Part shown: piece after piece, positions 41,137 to 50,909 of the stretch
Position numbering within the stretch: position 1 is the first letter of the stretch
Layout: each line of letters opens with the position of its first letter
DNA from: Clostridia bacterium
GTDB lineage: Bacteria; Bacillota; Clostridia; Christensenellales; Aristaeellaceae
Direction: 5' to 3'
DNA length: 64,000 bases
Assembly (NCBI GenBank): GCA_017404985.1
Contig: JAFRBK010000011.1
Location: 124,001-188,000 of the forward strand
Notes under the pieces: model-generated
What the model was told of the DNA's origin: nothing
Database searches by the model: none
Seen by the model: the letters and a program-made list of their open reading frames with translations, nothing else
Program-made: the position numbers and the translations under genes

Positions 41137-42333
41137 TTACTGCAGGCGGCGGGCGATTTCCGCCAGGAATTCCCGGCTGTTGACCGCTTTCGCTTCCCCT
41201 TCGTAGAGGAGCGCCAGGTCCTTCGTCATTACGCCGCTGTTGATCGTATCCAGGGTGGCCTGCTCCAACCGGTCCGCAAAGGCCTGCAGGTCCGGCAGGG
41301 CATCCAGCTCGCCCCTCTTCCGCAGGGCGCCGCTCCAGGCGAAAATGGTCGCCACCGGGTTGGTGCTGGTTTCCTCGCCCTTCAGATAGCGATAATAATG
41401 CCGGGTAACAGTGCCGTGGGCCGCCTCATATTCAAACTGGCCGTTGGGGCTCACCAGCACGGAGGTCATCATCGCCAGGGAGCCGAAGGCCGTGGCGATC
41501 ATATCGCTCATGACATCGCCGTCATAGTTCTTGCAGGCCCAGATGAACCCGCCCTCGGAACGGACCACCCGCGCCACCGCATCATCAATCAGGGTATAGA
41601 AATAGGTGATGCCTGCCTTTTCAAAGGCTTCCTTATATTCGCTGTCAAAGATCTCCGCGAAGATATCCTTGAAGCGGTGGTCATAGGTCTTACTGATGGT
41701 ATCCTTCGTGGAGAACCACAGGTCCTGCTTCACGCTGAGGGCGTACTGGAAGCAGGAACGGGCAAAGGAAGCGATGGAGGCATCCACATTATGGATCCCC
41801 TGGATCACCCCGGGGCCCTTGAAATCAAAAACGGTCTGGCGGATTTCCTGACCGTCCGCGCCGGTGAAGACCAGCTCCGCTTTGCCGGCACCGGGCACCC
41901 GGATTTCACTGTTCTTATACACATCCCCGTAGGCATGGCGGGCGATGGTGATCGGCTTCTGCCACGTGCGGACCGTAGGCCGGACCCCTTTCACCAGAAT
42001 CGGGGCCCGGAAAACCGTGCCGTCCAGAATCGCCCGGATCGTGCCGTTCGGGCTCTTCCACATTTCCTTCAGATTGTATTCCTTCACCCGCTGGGCGTTG
42101 GGGGTGATCGTGGCGCATTTCACGGCTACGCCGTATTTCTTCGCCGCCTCGGCGCTTTCCACCGTGATCCGGTCGTCCGTCTCGTCCCGGTGCCTGAGCC
42201 CCAAGTCGTAATACTCCGTTTTCAGGTCCACAAAAGGCTCCAGCAGGGCCTTTTTAATCTCCGCCCAGAGGATCCGGGTCATTTCGTCCCCGTCCATCTC
42301 TACCAGTGGGGTTTTCATCTGAATTTTTGCCAT
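41137..42333 (-). CDS. icd: NADP-dependent isocitrate dehydrogenase
   Basis: 398 residues, the homodimeric type shared with eukaryotes. It makes 2-oxoglutarate and NADPH from isocitrate. Visible are the substrate loop [19 protein letters not shown] (about 95-113), the metal-binding Asp in [17 protein letters not shown] and the cofactor region [22 protein letters not shown] precedes the ATG. It stands alone; neighbours are unrelated. Confidence 0.95.
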   Translation of the reverse strand: MAKIQMKTPLVEMDGDEMTRILWAEIKKALLEPFVDLKTEYYDLGLRHRDETDDRITVESAEAAKKYGVAVKCATITPNAQRVKEYNLKEMWKSPNGTIRAILDGTVFRAPILVKGVRPTVRTWQKPITIARHAYGDVYKNSEIRVPGAGKAELVFTGADGQEIRQTVFDFKGPGVIQGIHNVDASIASFARSCFQYALSVKQDLWFSTKDTISKTYDHRFKDIFAEIFDSEYKEAFEKAGITYFYTLIDDAVARVVRSEGGFIWACKNYDGDVMSDMIATAFGSLAMMTSVLVSPNGQFEYEAAHGTVTRHYYRYLKGEETSTNPVATIFAWSGALRKRGELDALPDLQAFADRLEQATLDTINSGVMTKDLALLYEGEAKAVNSREFLAEIARRLQ

Positions 42334-42461
42334 CGGTCCTTCTCCTGTTCTTGTTTTTCATGGGTTCCGGAAAGAGAAACTCCCACAAGGATTGTATGCC
42401 CTGTGGGATGCCGAATCAATATCCGGTACCGTAAAACAACAGGAAAACAACAGGAATACAA

Positions 42462-43211
42462 TTACTCCCAGCCCATTTCCCACTCCTCCGCGGCCGCGGA
42501 ATCCGGCTCCGGCGTGGCCGTGGTGAAGATTTCATAATGGGTATAATCATCCGAGGAAAAATAACCGTCGTAGTTCGCGTCGTTGCCGCTCCAGGTGTCC
42601 GGCGCCTTCGTCGTTTCCGCCGCGGTGGTGGTGCTGCTGCCGTCCCAGGTTCCCTCCAGGGGGAAGATGATCGTCATCTGGAGCCAGTTGACTCCATCCC
42701 GGTACTGGTTCGGATAATAGGCGTAATACATCCGGGGCTGGGTGCCGTTCAGCTCCTCCACCGGATCCTCAAAGGAGTTCTGGGGATTTTTCGCCGCCTT
42801 CCGCGCCCGCTCCTGCGGGACGGAGAGCGCTGACTCCCGGGAGATGGTGTCCGGGTTCAGGGCCTGGATCAGGGCTGCCGCGATCACCGGGAAACGGCCC
42901 GGGTCATTGACGCGGAGCACCAGGCTGTTGATAGCATCATACAGAAGGGAGACGGAAATCTCGACGCCTTCCGGCTCATCCGCCCCCTCCCGGGCCGTGA
43001 TGCCGAAGGTGGCCAGTTGCTTATACATTTCGAACAGGCTGTTTACCGGCTGCTCCCCCATCTCCTGAAGGAAAACGTTCACCCTGTCCATATACGCCCG
43101 GAGCGCCTGCTGGCCCGGCGTATCGGCCTGCCAGGCCAGGTCCGCCGCACCGAAGGCCGCAACCAGGAGAACCGCCAGCCCGGCCAGAACCGCCAGGATC
43201 CGCCTTACCAT
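42462..43211 (-). CDS. Secreted protein of unknown function
   Basis: 249 residues with a signal or anchor helix (MVRRILAVLAGLAVLLVAAF). The mature part is helical up to about residue 150, then holds MYYAYYPNQYRDGVNWLQMT and ends in a Thr/Asp/Glu-rich, probably disordered tail. It overlaps the cytidylate-kinase-like gene by 7 bp. No family recognised. Confidence 0.65.
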   Translation of the reverse strand: MVRRILAVLAGLAVLLVAAFGAADLAWQADTPGQQALRAYMDRVNVFLQEMGEQPVNSLFEMYKQLATFGITAREGADEPEGVEISVSLLYDAINSLVLRVNDPGRFPVIAAALIQALNPDTISRESALSVPQERARKAAKNPQNSFEDPVEELNGTQPRMYYAYYPNQYRDGVNWLQMTIIFPLEGTWDGSSTTTAAETTKAPDTWSGNDANYDGYFSSDDYTHYEIFTTATPEPDSAAAEEWEMGWE

Positions 43212-43852
43212 ATGTTCCCTTCGCCCATATCCTTTCTTTCCTTAACCTCGACGGCGCGGACGATGATATCCACGCAGCCGTCATACCCCAGCACGCCGGA
43301 ATCCAGGCAGAGGTGGTAATTATTCACATCACCCCAGCCGCCGGTGGCATAATAGTTATAATACGCCGCGCGCTGCTTATCCGTCTTCCGCAGGATTTCC
43401 TCCGCTTTGGAGGGATCCACCTGGTTATACTCGATGATCCGCTTCATCCGGTCCTCCGCCGAGGCGCGGATAAAAACATTCAGCAGGTTTTCATGATCCC
43501 GGAGGACATAATCGGCGCAGCGGCCCACGAGGATGCATGGCCCTTCGTCCGCCAGGCGGCGGATCGTATCGAACTGGGCGAGGAAGATTTTGTGGTTCAG
43601 GGGCATATCCAGATACATGGATCCCCCCTCGCCCCGGGGCGTGCTGCCCATGAGACCGAAAAGCAGCCCCTTGGTATGCTTCTCGTCATAATCCTCCAGC
43701 ACCTGCTGGTTAATCCCGCTGTCCTTGGAGGCTTCCGCCAGCAGCTCCTTGTCGTAATAGGGAATCCCCATTCTTTCCGACAGCATGCTGGCAATATAGC
43801 GCCCGCCGGACCCGTATTGCCTGCCGATGGTAATAATAGAATGATACTCCAT
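43205..43852 (-). CDS. Cytidylate-kinase-like family protein
   Basis: 215 residues from ATG 43852 with GGGAGG upstream. The P-loop-like start ITIGRQYGSGGRYIASML replaces the usual GxxGxGKS of nucleotide kinases, the hallmark of the Cytidylate_kin2 family, and IPYYDKELL follows. CILVGRCADYVL and the lid region with RIIEYNQVD complete the fold. Probably a nucleoside monophosphate kinase relative; substrate not established for the family. Confidence 0.85.
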   Translation of the reverse strand: MEYHSIITIGRQYGSGGRYIASMLSERMGIPYYDKELLAEASKDSGINQQVLEDYDEKHTKGLLFGLMGSTPRGEGGSMYLDMPLNHKIFLAQFDTIRRLADEGPCILVGRCADYVLRDHENLLNVFIRASAEDRMKRIIEYNQVDPSKAEEILRKTDKQRAAYYNYYATGGWGDVNNYHLCLDSGVLGYDGCVDIIVRAVEVKERKDMGEGNIW

Positions 43853-44034
43853 CAGAATCCTCCCTTTCGTCATCCGTTCAGGAAACACAATTCCGGCCGA
43901 GGGCCTATACAGGTTTTCGTCTGAAGACAGTATACCACAGGCCGGGCCTTTCCGTCAATTTGCAGATTCAGCCCGGGACGTCGATTTATCACCTGTTTTC
44001 CGCGGCGCCGGGGGCCCGAAAACGGCTGATTTCC

Positions 44035-44814
44035 TCACCTTTCCCGGAAAATCCGCCCGGAGGCTTTCTGGATCAGGCGGCTGTAATCCGGCACGCAGAT
44101 TTCGCTGCCGAAGAAGCACAGGATATAGGGACGTTCGCAGTCCACCAGCGCCGCATCGTGCACCACATGGGCCAAGCCGCCGGTTTTATGGGCAATGGTG
44201 TGCTCCGGCAGGGTTTCATCCAGGAACCAGGGAATCAGGCTGGAATCCTGCTGGTTCTTGAGGATTTCCAGCATCCGGCGGCTGGCTTCGGGGCTCACCG
44301 CCCGGCCGCGGTAAATCATCTCCAGCACTTTTCCCGCCTCAAAGGCCGAGGTCGTGTTGTCTTCTCCCCGCTCAATGGCCTCCAGGTCCATCATCTTCCG
44401 CCGCACGCGGGTGGCCGTGAGCCCGAGTTCCTTCTCAAAATACGCGTTCAGCACGTCCTTCCCGGCCAGATCAATCAGGACATTGGTGGCGCTGTTGTCG
44501 CTGACGATGATCATCAGCTGGATCAGGTCCCGGACGCTGAGCTCCTGCAGGTCCTGCAGGTAGGACAGAACGCCCGCGGAGGGCGCGATCTGCTCCGGGC
44601 GCAGCGGAATCCGCTGATCCGGGCGCAGCTTCCCGTCCTCGAACAGCTGAAAGATATAAACCATGATGAAAATCTTGATCGTGCTGGCGGAAGAGTGCAC
44701 CGTGTGCTCCCCCCACCCGAAGGTTTCCCCTGTTTCCAGATCCTTGTACCATACACCGGCCTTGCCCTGCACGGCAGCCATTTCCCTGGCAAGCCATTCC
44801 CATTTTCCGTCCAT
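44035..44814 (-). CDS. Class A beta-lactamase-like serine hydrolase
   Basis: 259 residues from ATG 44814, supported by GGGAGG. Active-site motifs: Ser44 in SASTIK (S-x-x-K), SDN at 105-107 and KTG at 210-212. There is no signal peptide, so it works in the cytoplasm unless a start further left is used. It resembles the paralogue at 53580 in layout. Being next to peptidoglycan-recycling genes, it may act on muropeptides rather than give drug resistance; inference. Confidence 0.85.
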   Translation of the reverse strand: MDGKWEWLAREMAAVQGKAGVWYKDLETGETFGWGEHTVHSSASTIKIFIMVYIFQLFEDGKLRPDQRIPLRPEQIAPSAGVLSYLQDLQELSVRDLIQLMIIVSDNSATNVLIDLAGKDVLNAYFEKELGLTATRVRRKMMDLEAIERGEDNTTSAFEAGKVLEMIYRGRAVSPEASRRMLEILKNQQDSSLIPWFLDETLPEHTIAHKTGGLAHVVHDAALVDCERPYILCFFGSEICVPDYSRLIQKASGRIFRER

Positions 44815-44929
44815 CCGCGGCACCTCCCTGAAATAAATCTTCTTTTTGTATTGTTTCGGTTTCCCGGTTGCAATTCCTGCCGGATTGGCATATGATGGCA
44901 AACAGAAATGAGAAAAGAGGCGATCCCCT

Positions 44930-46039
44930 GTGAAAATTACGGAAATTGCCATCGGAACCATTGAGATTCCCCTGCTGACCCCGTTCAAAACCGCGCTTCG
45001 CACCGTGGACCGGATTCAGGACCTGCTGGTGCGGGTAACCCTGGACAACGGCGAAACCGGATTCGGCGAAGCCCCGCCCACCGCGGTGATCACCGGCGAA
45101 ACCATTCCCTCCATGCAGGCCGCGATTCGGGACTACCTGGCGCCGTCCGTGCTGGGCCTGGATCCCTCCGACCGGGAGGAATGCTTCGCCCGGCTGGAAA
45201 AAGCCATGGCCAAAAACACCTCCGCCAAGGCCGCCCTGGACATTGCCATCCACGACGCCCTTTCCCGGGCCCTGGGGCTGCCCCTGTTCCGCTACCTGGC
45301 ACAGAAGACGCCGGAGCAGGCCCGCGCCGAGCTGGAAACGGACCTGACCATCAGCGTCAACGACCCGGAAACCATGGCCGCCGACACCCGGGACGCCGTC
45401 GCCCGCGGCTTCCGCATCCTGAAGGTGAAGGTCGGCAAGGGCGGCGAAACGGACGTGGAGCGGGTCCGCCGCGTGCGGGAAGCCGCCGGCCCAGATGCCG
45501 TGCTGCGGATTGACGCCAACCAGGGCTGGACGCCGGAGGAAGCCGTGCGCACCATCGGCATGATGGAAGACGCGGGACTGAACATCGAGCTCGTGGAGCA
45601 GCCGGTTTCCTGCCATAACTTCAAGGGCATGCAGTACGTGACCGCCCATACGGCCACGCCGGTGCTGGCGGACGAGAGCGTATTCGCCCCGGAGGACGCC
45701 GCCCGCATCATTGAGGAGCACGGGGCGGACCTGATCAACATCAAGCTGATGAAAACCGGCGGGATCTATCCCGCGGAAAAAATCTGCGACATGGCGGAAG
45801 CCAACGGCATCGCCTGCATGATGGGCTGCATGCTGGAAAGCGCGGTATCCGTCAGCGGCGCGGCCCACCTGGCCGCCGCACGATCCATCGTCACCATGTG
45901 CGACCTGGACGGGCCCAGCCTCTGCGCCGAAAACCCCTATGCCGGCGGCCCCATCTACCGGGAGCAGCAGATTTTGCTGCCCGAAACCCCCGGCATCGGC
46001 ATTACCCGGGTTCCCGTTGATTTCAGGCCGGTCGGGTGA
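44930..46039 (+). CDS. ykfB: L-Ala-D/L-Glu (dipeptide) epimerase
   Basis: 369 residues, enolase superfamily, GTG start. It converts L-Ala-D-Glu from peptidoglycan to L-Ala-L-Glu. The barrel carries the KxK pair in ILKVKVGKGG, metal ligands in RIDANQGW, VEQPV and ADESVF, and the second catalytic Lys in INIKLMKTGG. The NlpC/P60 peptidase gene follows on the same strand, the same order as ykfB-ykfC in Bacillus. The symbol is by family analogy. Confidence 0.9.
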   Translation: MKITEIAIGTIEIPLLTPFKTALRTVDRIQDLLVRVTLDNGETGFGEAPPTAVITGETIPSMQAAIRDYLAPSVLGLDPSDREECFARLEKAMAKNTSAKAALDIAIHDALSRALGLPLFRYLAQKTPEQARAELETDLTISVNDPETMAADTRDAVARGFRILKVKVGKGGETDVERVRRVREAAGPDAVLRIDANQGWTPEEAVRTIGMMEDAGLNIELVEQPVSCHNFKGMQYVTAHTATPVLADESVFAPEDAARIIEEHGADLINIKLMKTGGIYPAEKICDMAEANGIACMMGCMLESAVSVSGAAHLAAARSIVTMCDLDGPSLCAENPYAGGPIYREQQILLPETPGIGITRVPVDFRPVG

Positions 46040-46131
46040 CCGCCGCATCCGCAGCCAATGCGCTTGACTGCAGGCTGCCGATGGGCTGCCAGCAGGCTTT
46101 CCAGGCTTTCCGATGAAAGGAGTTTTTTGCC

Positions 46132-47052
46132 ATGGATGAACTGAATCTGGGGCTGGTGACGGCCCCCCGGGCTTTCCTGTATGACCAGCCCGGCGCGCCT
46201 TCCGCGCCCCGGGGCATCGGCGCCCAGACGGATGAGATTTTCTGCGGCTGGGCCATTGAGGTGCTGGAAACCGGCCCGGATGCCTGGGACCGGATCCGGA
46301 CCCACAACGGATACGAAGGATGGGTGCGCAAGGAAACCTTCCGCCCCCTGGCACGGGAGGAACTGCTCGCGCGCCAGGACGGCGCCCGCTTCGCGCTGGT
46401 GACCGACGCCTGCACAGACCTGCATGCGGAGCCCTCCGTCAAGGGAGACCTGCTCTTCACGCTGCCCCGGGGGAGCATCGCGGAGCGCCTGCCCGAACCG
46501 GACAAGGACGGCTGGATCATGGTCCGGGCCGCCGACGGCACCGCAGGCTGGGCCCAGTCCGACGCCCTGCGGGACCGCAAAGACGACGACCTCTTCCTGC
46601 TGGAGGGCGGAGGGGACCGCTCCTGGTTCCTGCGCCACGGAAAGGACATCATTGCCCGGGCGGATGAGCCGGCCCTGCGCGCCGCCGTAGCCCGCACTGC
46701 CCTGAGCCGGATCGGGGCGCCCTACCGCTGGGGCGGAAAGGCCTCCGACGGCATCGACTGCTCCGGCCTGGCCTTCATGAGCTGGATGGAAAACGGCCTG
46801 CTGATCTGGCGGGACGCGTCCATCCTGCCGGACTATCCGCTGGTTGCCATTTCCCGCGAACAGCTGCAGGAGGGCGACCTGGTCTTCTTCCCCGGCCATG
46901 TGGCCGTGTATCTCGGAGACGGGCGCTATATCCACGCCACCGCCTACCGGAAAACGCCCCGGGTGACCATCAACAGCCTGAACCCCGGGGACCCGGACTA
47001 CCGCCAGGACCTGGCGGAAAGCATCGAGGCCTGCGGCAGCCTGTTCGCCTGA
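46132..47052 (+). CDS. NlpC/P60 peptidase with SH3 domains (YkfC-like)
   Basis: 306 residues. Two SH3-like domains (about 35-75 with YEGWVRKETF and 95-145) precede an NlpC/P60 domain with catalytic Cys210 in SDGIDCSGLAF, the His in FFPGHVAVYLG (about 256) and YIHATAY. This is the layout of gamma-D-Glu-diamino-acid dipeptidyl peptidase (YkfC), which frees L-Ala-D-Glu for the epimerase encoded upstream. No signal peptide, so it is cytoplasmic. AAAGGAG precedes the ATG. Confidence 0.9.
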   Translation: MDELNLGLVTAPRAFLYDQPGAPSAPRGIGAQTDEIFCGWAIEVLETGPDAWDRIRTHNGYEGWVRKETFRPLAREELLARQDGARFALVTDACTDLHAEPSVKGDLLFTLPRGSIAERLPEPDKDGWIMVRAADGTAGWAQSDALRDRKDDDLFLLEGGGDRSWFLRHGKDIIARADEPALRAAVARTALSRIGAPYRWGGKASDGIDCSGLAFMSWMENGLLIWRDASILPDYPLVAISREQLQEGDLVFFPGHVAVYLGDGRYIHATAYRKTPRVTINSLNPGDPDYRQDLAESIEACGSLFA

Positions 47053-47072
47053 ACTCCAAACTCTACACTCTC

Positions 47073-48935
47073 TTACTCTTCACTCTCCGTCACCAAGATG
47101 CCCTCCGCCCAGCCGGGCTTTCCCCCGGCCAGCAGGAAGGGCTTCATTTTTTTCTGCAGGGTCGTTTCCTCCGGCAGGTCCTCCGAGATGCCCTTATGCC
47201 CCGGATAAACCCAGTCCACCGCCCCCATGCTTTCCCGGTTCACGGACAGGAGCCGGAAACGGCGCTGGAATCCCAGAATCCGGGAGGCCGGCGGCAGGAG
47301 CTCCTTCAGCACCGGCGTCATCAGCCAGGAATCGCAATACACCGGCGCATCCGCCCATTCCGGATAAAAATCGGCCAGGAAAGCCCTGAGCCGCTTCAGG
47401 GAATCATCAATCGACTCCGGCGCAAGGGACGCGTTCGTGGGAATATGGATATAGATCCGCTTTCCCTCATCATGAGGGATGAGTTCGAACTCCAGGCTGC
47501 CCAGGCGGAACAGTTCCATCGCCAGATGGCGCTGGAACCACCATCCCGCCGTGAAACACCAGCGGCCATAAGCCTTCCGCCCGTCATACAGATAGCGGGT
47601 CGCGAAGGCATAGGTATCCCGGTAGATCTCCTCCGGGATTCCGGCCTGAAGCCATTTCGGCCACTGCAGCCGGGCAATCCGCAGCTCCTCCCACAGCAGG
47701 CGCAGGTGGCCCGGATCCTCCCCGATCCGCTGCTCCAGCTCCTTTTCCGCCTCCGCCCACACCGCGCGGGTCAGGAGCCGGCAGACGATATCCTGATCCG
47801 CGAAGGGCCGGTCCTCCCGGTCCCAGCCGGCGAACATCCGGCGGACCTCCTCCGGAATCTGAATCAGGTGGTACAGCTCCTCCGCACCCAGGGGCTCGTG
47901 AAACAGCCGCCACGCCTCCGCATGCAGCTTCCGCCGGAAGGGGAACAGGGCCGTGGATTCCCGGGTGGGATACACGCGGTTGGCCAACAGCAGGACCCAG
48001 AAGCCGCTTTCCGGCTCCACCAGCAGGCTGGTTCCCGTGAACCCGGTGTGGCCGAAGCAGTTTTCCGGCACCGCGGGGCTGAAGAAACAGTCCGGCGATC
48101 CGGCAATCTGAAATCCCAGGCCGCGGTGCTCGTCCATGCCGCGGGTATAATTCCGGGTCGCCGCCTTCAGGGTTTCCTCCCGGAGGAGCCCTTTTCCACC
48201 CCGGGACAGCATCGCGGCAAAGCGGATGCCATCGCAAAGGGGCATGAACACCCCGGCGTTGCCGGAGATTCCCCGCAGGAAGCGGGCGTTTTCATCATGG
48301 ACAACGCCGGTCCAGGCTTTGCCGGTTTCCGGATCCTTCTCCGTGGCGGCGCACACCGCGCCCGCGGGGGGACAATAGCCGGTTTCCGCCATGCCCAGCG
48401 GGCGGAACACCATCCGGTCCGCCAGCTCATTCAGCGGGGCGCCCAGCCGCTTTTCCAGCATCTTGGCTAGCAGGATGAACCCCATGCAGGAATAGATGGG
48501 CTCCACCCCCGGCTTCTGCTTCAGCGGGACTTCCAGGATACAGCGGACCGCGTCCGCCGGATCCGTCAGCATTTTATCCAGCCGGAAGGAGGGTTCGAAC
48601 CCGCCGGTATGCGTCATCAGCTGAAAAACGGTGATCCCCGCCTTATCCGCCGGCGCCTCCGGAAAAAAGTCCCCGACCGTTTCCTCCAACCGCAGCTGTC
48701 CCTCCTCCATGGCCCGCAGCGCCACCATCGTGGTGCCGAGGACCTTCGAAAGGGAGGCCATATCCCAACGGGTATGCGCATCCACCGGCGTTCCGCCCGG
48801 TTCCGGCGCCTCGCCCGCGAAAGCCGACGCCAGCACATGGTTCCGCACCCCGACGGCGGCCGCCGCCGCGGGAAAACAGCCCTCCCGCACTCCCTGGTCC
48901 AGACGTTCCTTCAGCCAGTTACTGTTCAGCATCAT
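47073..48935 (-). CDS. Serine hydrolase (beta-lactamase/AmpH type) fused to an acyltransferase-like domain
   Basis: 620 residues from ATG 48935 (GGGAGGA upstream). Residues about 1-335 are a class C type serine hydrolase: RWDMASLSKVLGTT gives the S-x-x-K, PIYSCMGFILLAK the tyrosine motif (Y-S-C in place of Y-S-N), and CFGHTGFTGTSLLV the HTG motif. Residues about 345-620 form a helical domain and then a GNAT-like acyltransferase domain of the DUF5596 kind (RIYIHIPTNASLAPESIDDS). No signal peptide. It is transcribed against the recycling genes on both sides. Fused substrate unknown. Confidence 0.75.
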   Translation of the reverse strand: MMLNSNWLKERLDQGVREGCFPAAAAAVGVRNHVLASAFAGEAPEPGGTPVDAHTRWDMASLSKVLGTTMVALRAMEEGQLRLEETVGDFFPEAPADKAGITVFQLMTHTGGFEPSFRLDKMLTDPADAVRCILEVPLKQKPGVEPIYSCMGFILLAKMLEKRLGAPLNELADRMVFRPLGMAETGYCPPAGAVCAATEKDPETGKAWTGVVHDENARFLRGISGNAGVFMPLCDGIRFAAMLSRGGKGLLREETLKAATRNYTRGMDEHRGLGFQIAGSPDCFFSPAVPENCFGHTGFTGTSLLVEPESGFWVLLLANRVYPTRESTALFPFRRKLHAEAWRLFHEPLGAEELYHLIQIPEEVRRMFAGWDREDRPFADQDIVCRLLTRAVWAEAEKELEQRIGEDPGHLRLLWEELRIARLQWPKWLQAGIPEEIYRDTYAFATRYLYDGRKAYGRWCFTAGWWFQRHLAMELFRLGSLEFELIPHDEGKRIYIHIPTNASLAPESIDDSLKRLRAFLADFYPEWADAPVYCDSWLMTPVLKELLPPASRILGFQRRFRLLSVNRESMGAVDWVYPGHKGISEDLPEETTLQKKMKPFLLAGGKPGWAEGILVTESEE

Positions 48936-49041
48936 GGTTTCCTCCCCTGTTGCAAGCCGTAATATCAACTGTTATAATATGGTATCATGAATCGGAGGCT
49001 CCCGCAATGAGGCCGCCGGAAAAACAGAAAAAGGTGAAAAC

Positions 49042-49950
49042 ATGGAAGAGCTGAACAAGCTGGATACGGAGCAGCGCAATCCTGCCAGCGCGAATATTGA
49101 CCTGCTTTCCTCGGAGGAAATGGTGGCCCTGATCAACCGGGAGGACCACCGCTGCGCGGAAGCCGTTGCGCAGGTGCTGCCGGAAATCGCCCGCAGCGTG
49201 GACCTGATTGAGGGGCAGCTTCACCGGGGCGGCCGGCTGTTCTATGCCGGGGCGGGAACCTCGGGCCGGCTGGGCGTGCTGGATGCCGCCGAATGCCCGC
49301 CGACCTACGGCGTCGCGCCGGAACTGGTCGTCGGGCTGATTGCGGGCGGGCCTTCCGCCTTCCTGAAGGCGGTGGAGGGCGCGGAAGACAGCCCGGAGCT
49401 GGGCCGGAAGGACCTGCAGGAGCACGGCTTCTGTGAAAAAGATGCGTTGGTGGGAATCGCCGCCAGCGGCCGCACACCGTATGTGATCGGCGCCATGGAC
49501 TATGCGCGGGAAGTGGGCGCCCCGGTGATGGCCCTGGTCTGCTGCCGGAACAGCGAAATGTCCCGCCACGCCGACGTCACCATGGCGCCGGCGCCGGGCC
49601 CGGAGGTCATTACCGGTTCCTCCCGAATGAAGAGCGGGACCTGCCAGAAGCTGGTGCTGAACATGCTCTCCACCTGCGTGATGGTGAAGCTGGGCAAGGT
49701 TTACGGCAACCTGATGGTGGACGTGCAGGCCACCAACCACAAGCTGGTGAACCGGGCCATCCGCATTGTATGCACCGCCACCGGCGCGAATGCGGAGGAG
49801 GCGGAGGCCGCCCTGAAGCAATGCGGCTTCAGCTGCAAAACCGCCATCGTGATGCTGCTGCTGAAGGCGGACGCCGAGGAGGCGGAGCGCCTGCTGGCCG
49901 AAGCGGACGGCCGCATCGCCCTGGCGCTCAAAAACCAACAGGAGGGCTGA
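49042..49950 (+). CDS. murQ: N-acetylmuramic acid 6-phosphate etherase
   Basis: 302 residues. It cleaves the lactyl ether of MurNAc-6-P to give GlcNAc-6-P and D-lactate. The SIS domain has FYAGAGTSGRLGVLDAAECP (about 68-87) with the catalytic Glu, GIAASGRTPYVIGAM and TGSSRMKSGTCQKLVLNML; the C-terminal helical domain is present. First gene of a plus-strand run; the kinase gene follows after 1 bp. Confidence 0.95.
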   Translation: MEELNKLDTEQRNPASANIDLLSSEEMVALINREDHRCAEAVAQVLPEIARSVDLIEGQLHRGGRLFYAGAGTSGRLGVLDAAECPPTYGVAPELVVGLIAGGPSAFLKAVEGAEDSPELGRKDLQEHGFCEKDALVGIAASGRTPYVIGAMDYAREVGAPVMALVCCRNSEMSRHADVTMAPAPGPEVITGSSRMKSGTCQKLVLNMLSTCVMVKLGKVYGNLMVDVQATNHKLVNRAIRIVCTATGANAEEAEAALKQCGFSCKTAIVMLLLKADAEEAERLLAEADGRIALALKNQQEG

Positions 49951-49951
49951 T

Positions 49952-50896
49952 ATGCTGTATTGCGGATGGGACGGCGGAGGAACCAAAACGGAGGTCTGCC
50001 TGGCGGACGAGGCCGGCCGGCGCCTGGCATCGGCAGTGTTCGGTCCGCTAAACCCCAATGGGACGGCCCGGGACCGGGTGGTGGATACCATCCGGCAGGG
50101 AATCCGGTACATGGCGGAAGCGGCCGGCAGCCTTTCCGCCGTCGGCGGGCTCGTGGTCGGCATGGCCGGCATCAGCAACCGGAGCGCCGCCACGCTGGTA
50201 GAGAACGCCCTGAAGGAAGCCATGGATGAAACCGGCGGAGCCGTGCCCTTCCGCCTGGCCGGAGATCAGGAGATTGCGCTGGCCGGCGCGGTGGAAGGCG
50301 CCGGCGCCCTGCTGATTGCCGGCACCGGATCGGTCTGCACCGGCCGGGATGCCGAAGGCCGTCCCTTCCGGGTCGGCGGATACGGATACCTGATCGATGA
50401 CGCGGGCAGCGGCTGGGACATCGGCCGGGGCATTCTGGCCGCCGTGGTGCGCGCGGAGGATGGGCGGGGCCCCAACACGGCGCTGACCCAGCTCGTGTTC
50501 GACAAGCTGGGCTGCTCCTCCGTCGGGGAGATGATTACCTGGCTCTATGCCCCGGAAACCGGCAAAAAGGACGTGGCCGCGCTGGCCGCGCTGCTGCCCA
50601 CCGCCCTGGAGCAGCAGGACGCCGCGGCGGAAACCATCGCCCGGCAGGCCGCGGACAGCCTGGCGGAGCTGGCGGAAACCGGCTGGCGGAAAAGCAGCCT
50701 GCAGGCCGGCGAGCTGGCCGTCACCGGCAGCATCCTGCTGCATGTTCCCGCCATCCGGAACGCCCTGGAGCAGCGCCTGCACCGGACCTGCCCCCTGCTC
50801 CGCGTGACGGAACCCCACGGAACCCCGGCGGAAGGCGCCGCCAAAATGGCCCGCCAGATTTTTCAGAAAAAGGGGCAGCAACCTGCCCCACATTGA
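49952..50896 (+). CDS. BadF/BcrA-type amino-sugar kinase (MurNAc/GlcNAc kinase)
   Basis: 314 residues, ASKHA fold. DGGGTKTEVCLADEAG near the N-terminus is the phosphate-1 loop, GTGSVCTG the phosphate-2 loop and YLIDDAGSGWDIG the family signature of GlcNAc/MurNAc kinases such as MurK. The tight link to murQ (1-bp gap) and namZ indicates that it makes MurNAc-6-P inside the cell, the substrate of MurQ. GGAGGG before the ATG. Confidence 0.88.
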   Translation: MLYCGWDGGGTKTEVCLADEAGRRLASAVFGPLNPNGTARDRVVDTIRQGIRYMAEAAGSLSAVGGLVVGMAGISNRSAATLVENALKEAMDETGGAVPFRLAGDQEIALAGAVEGAGALLIAGTGSVCTGRDAEGRPFRVGGYGYLIDDAGSGWDIGRGILAAVVRAEDGRGPNTALTQLVFDKLGCSSVGEMITWLYAPETGKKDVAALAALLPTALEQQDAAAETIARQAADSLAELAETGWRKSSLQAGELAVTGSILLHVPAIRNALEQRLHRTCPLLRVTEPHGTPAEGAAKMARQIFQKKGQQPAPH

Positions 50897-50909
50897 AAAG
50901 GAGAAACCT

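Noticed and set aside
44471-46354. A minus-strand open frame of 627 codons
   Set aside because: Antisense to the dipeptide epimerase gene and partly out of frame over the lactamase-like gene; composition is Gly/His/Arg-rich and not protein-like.
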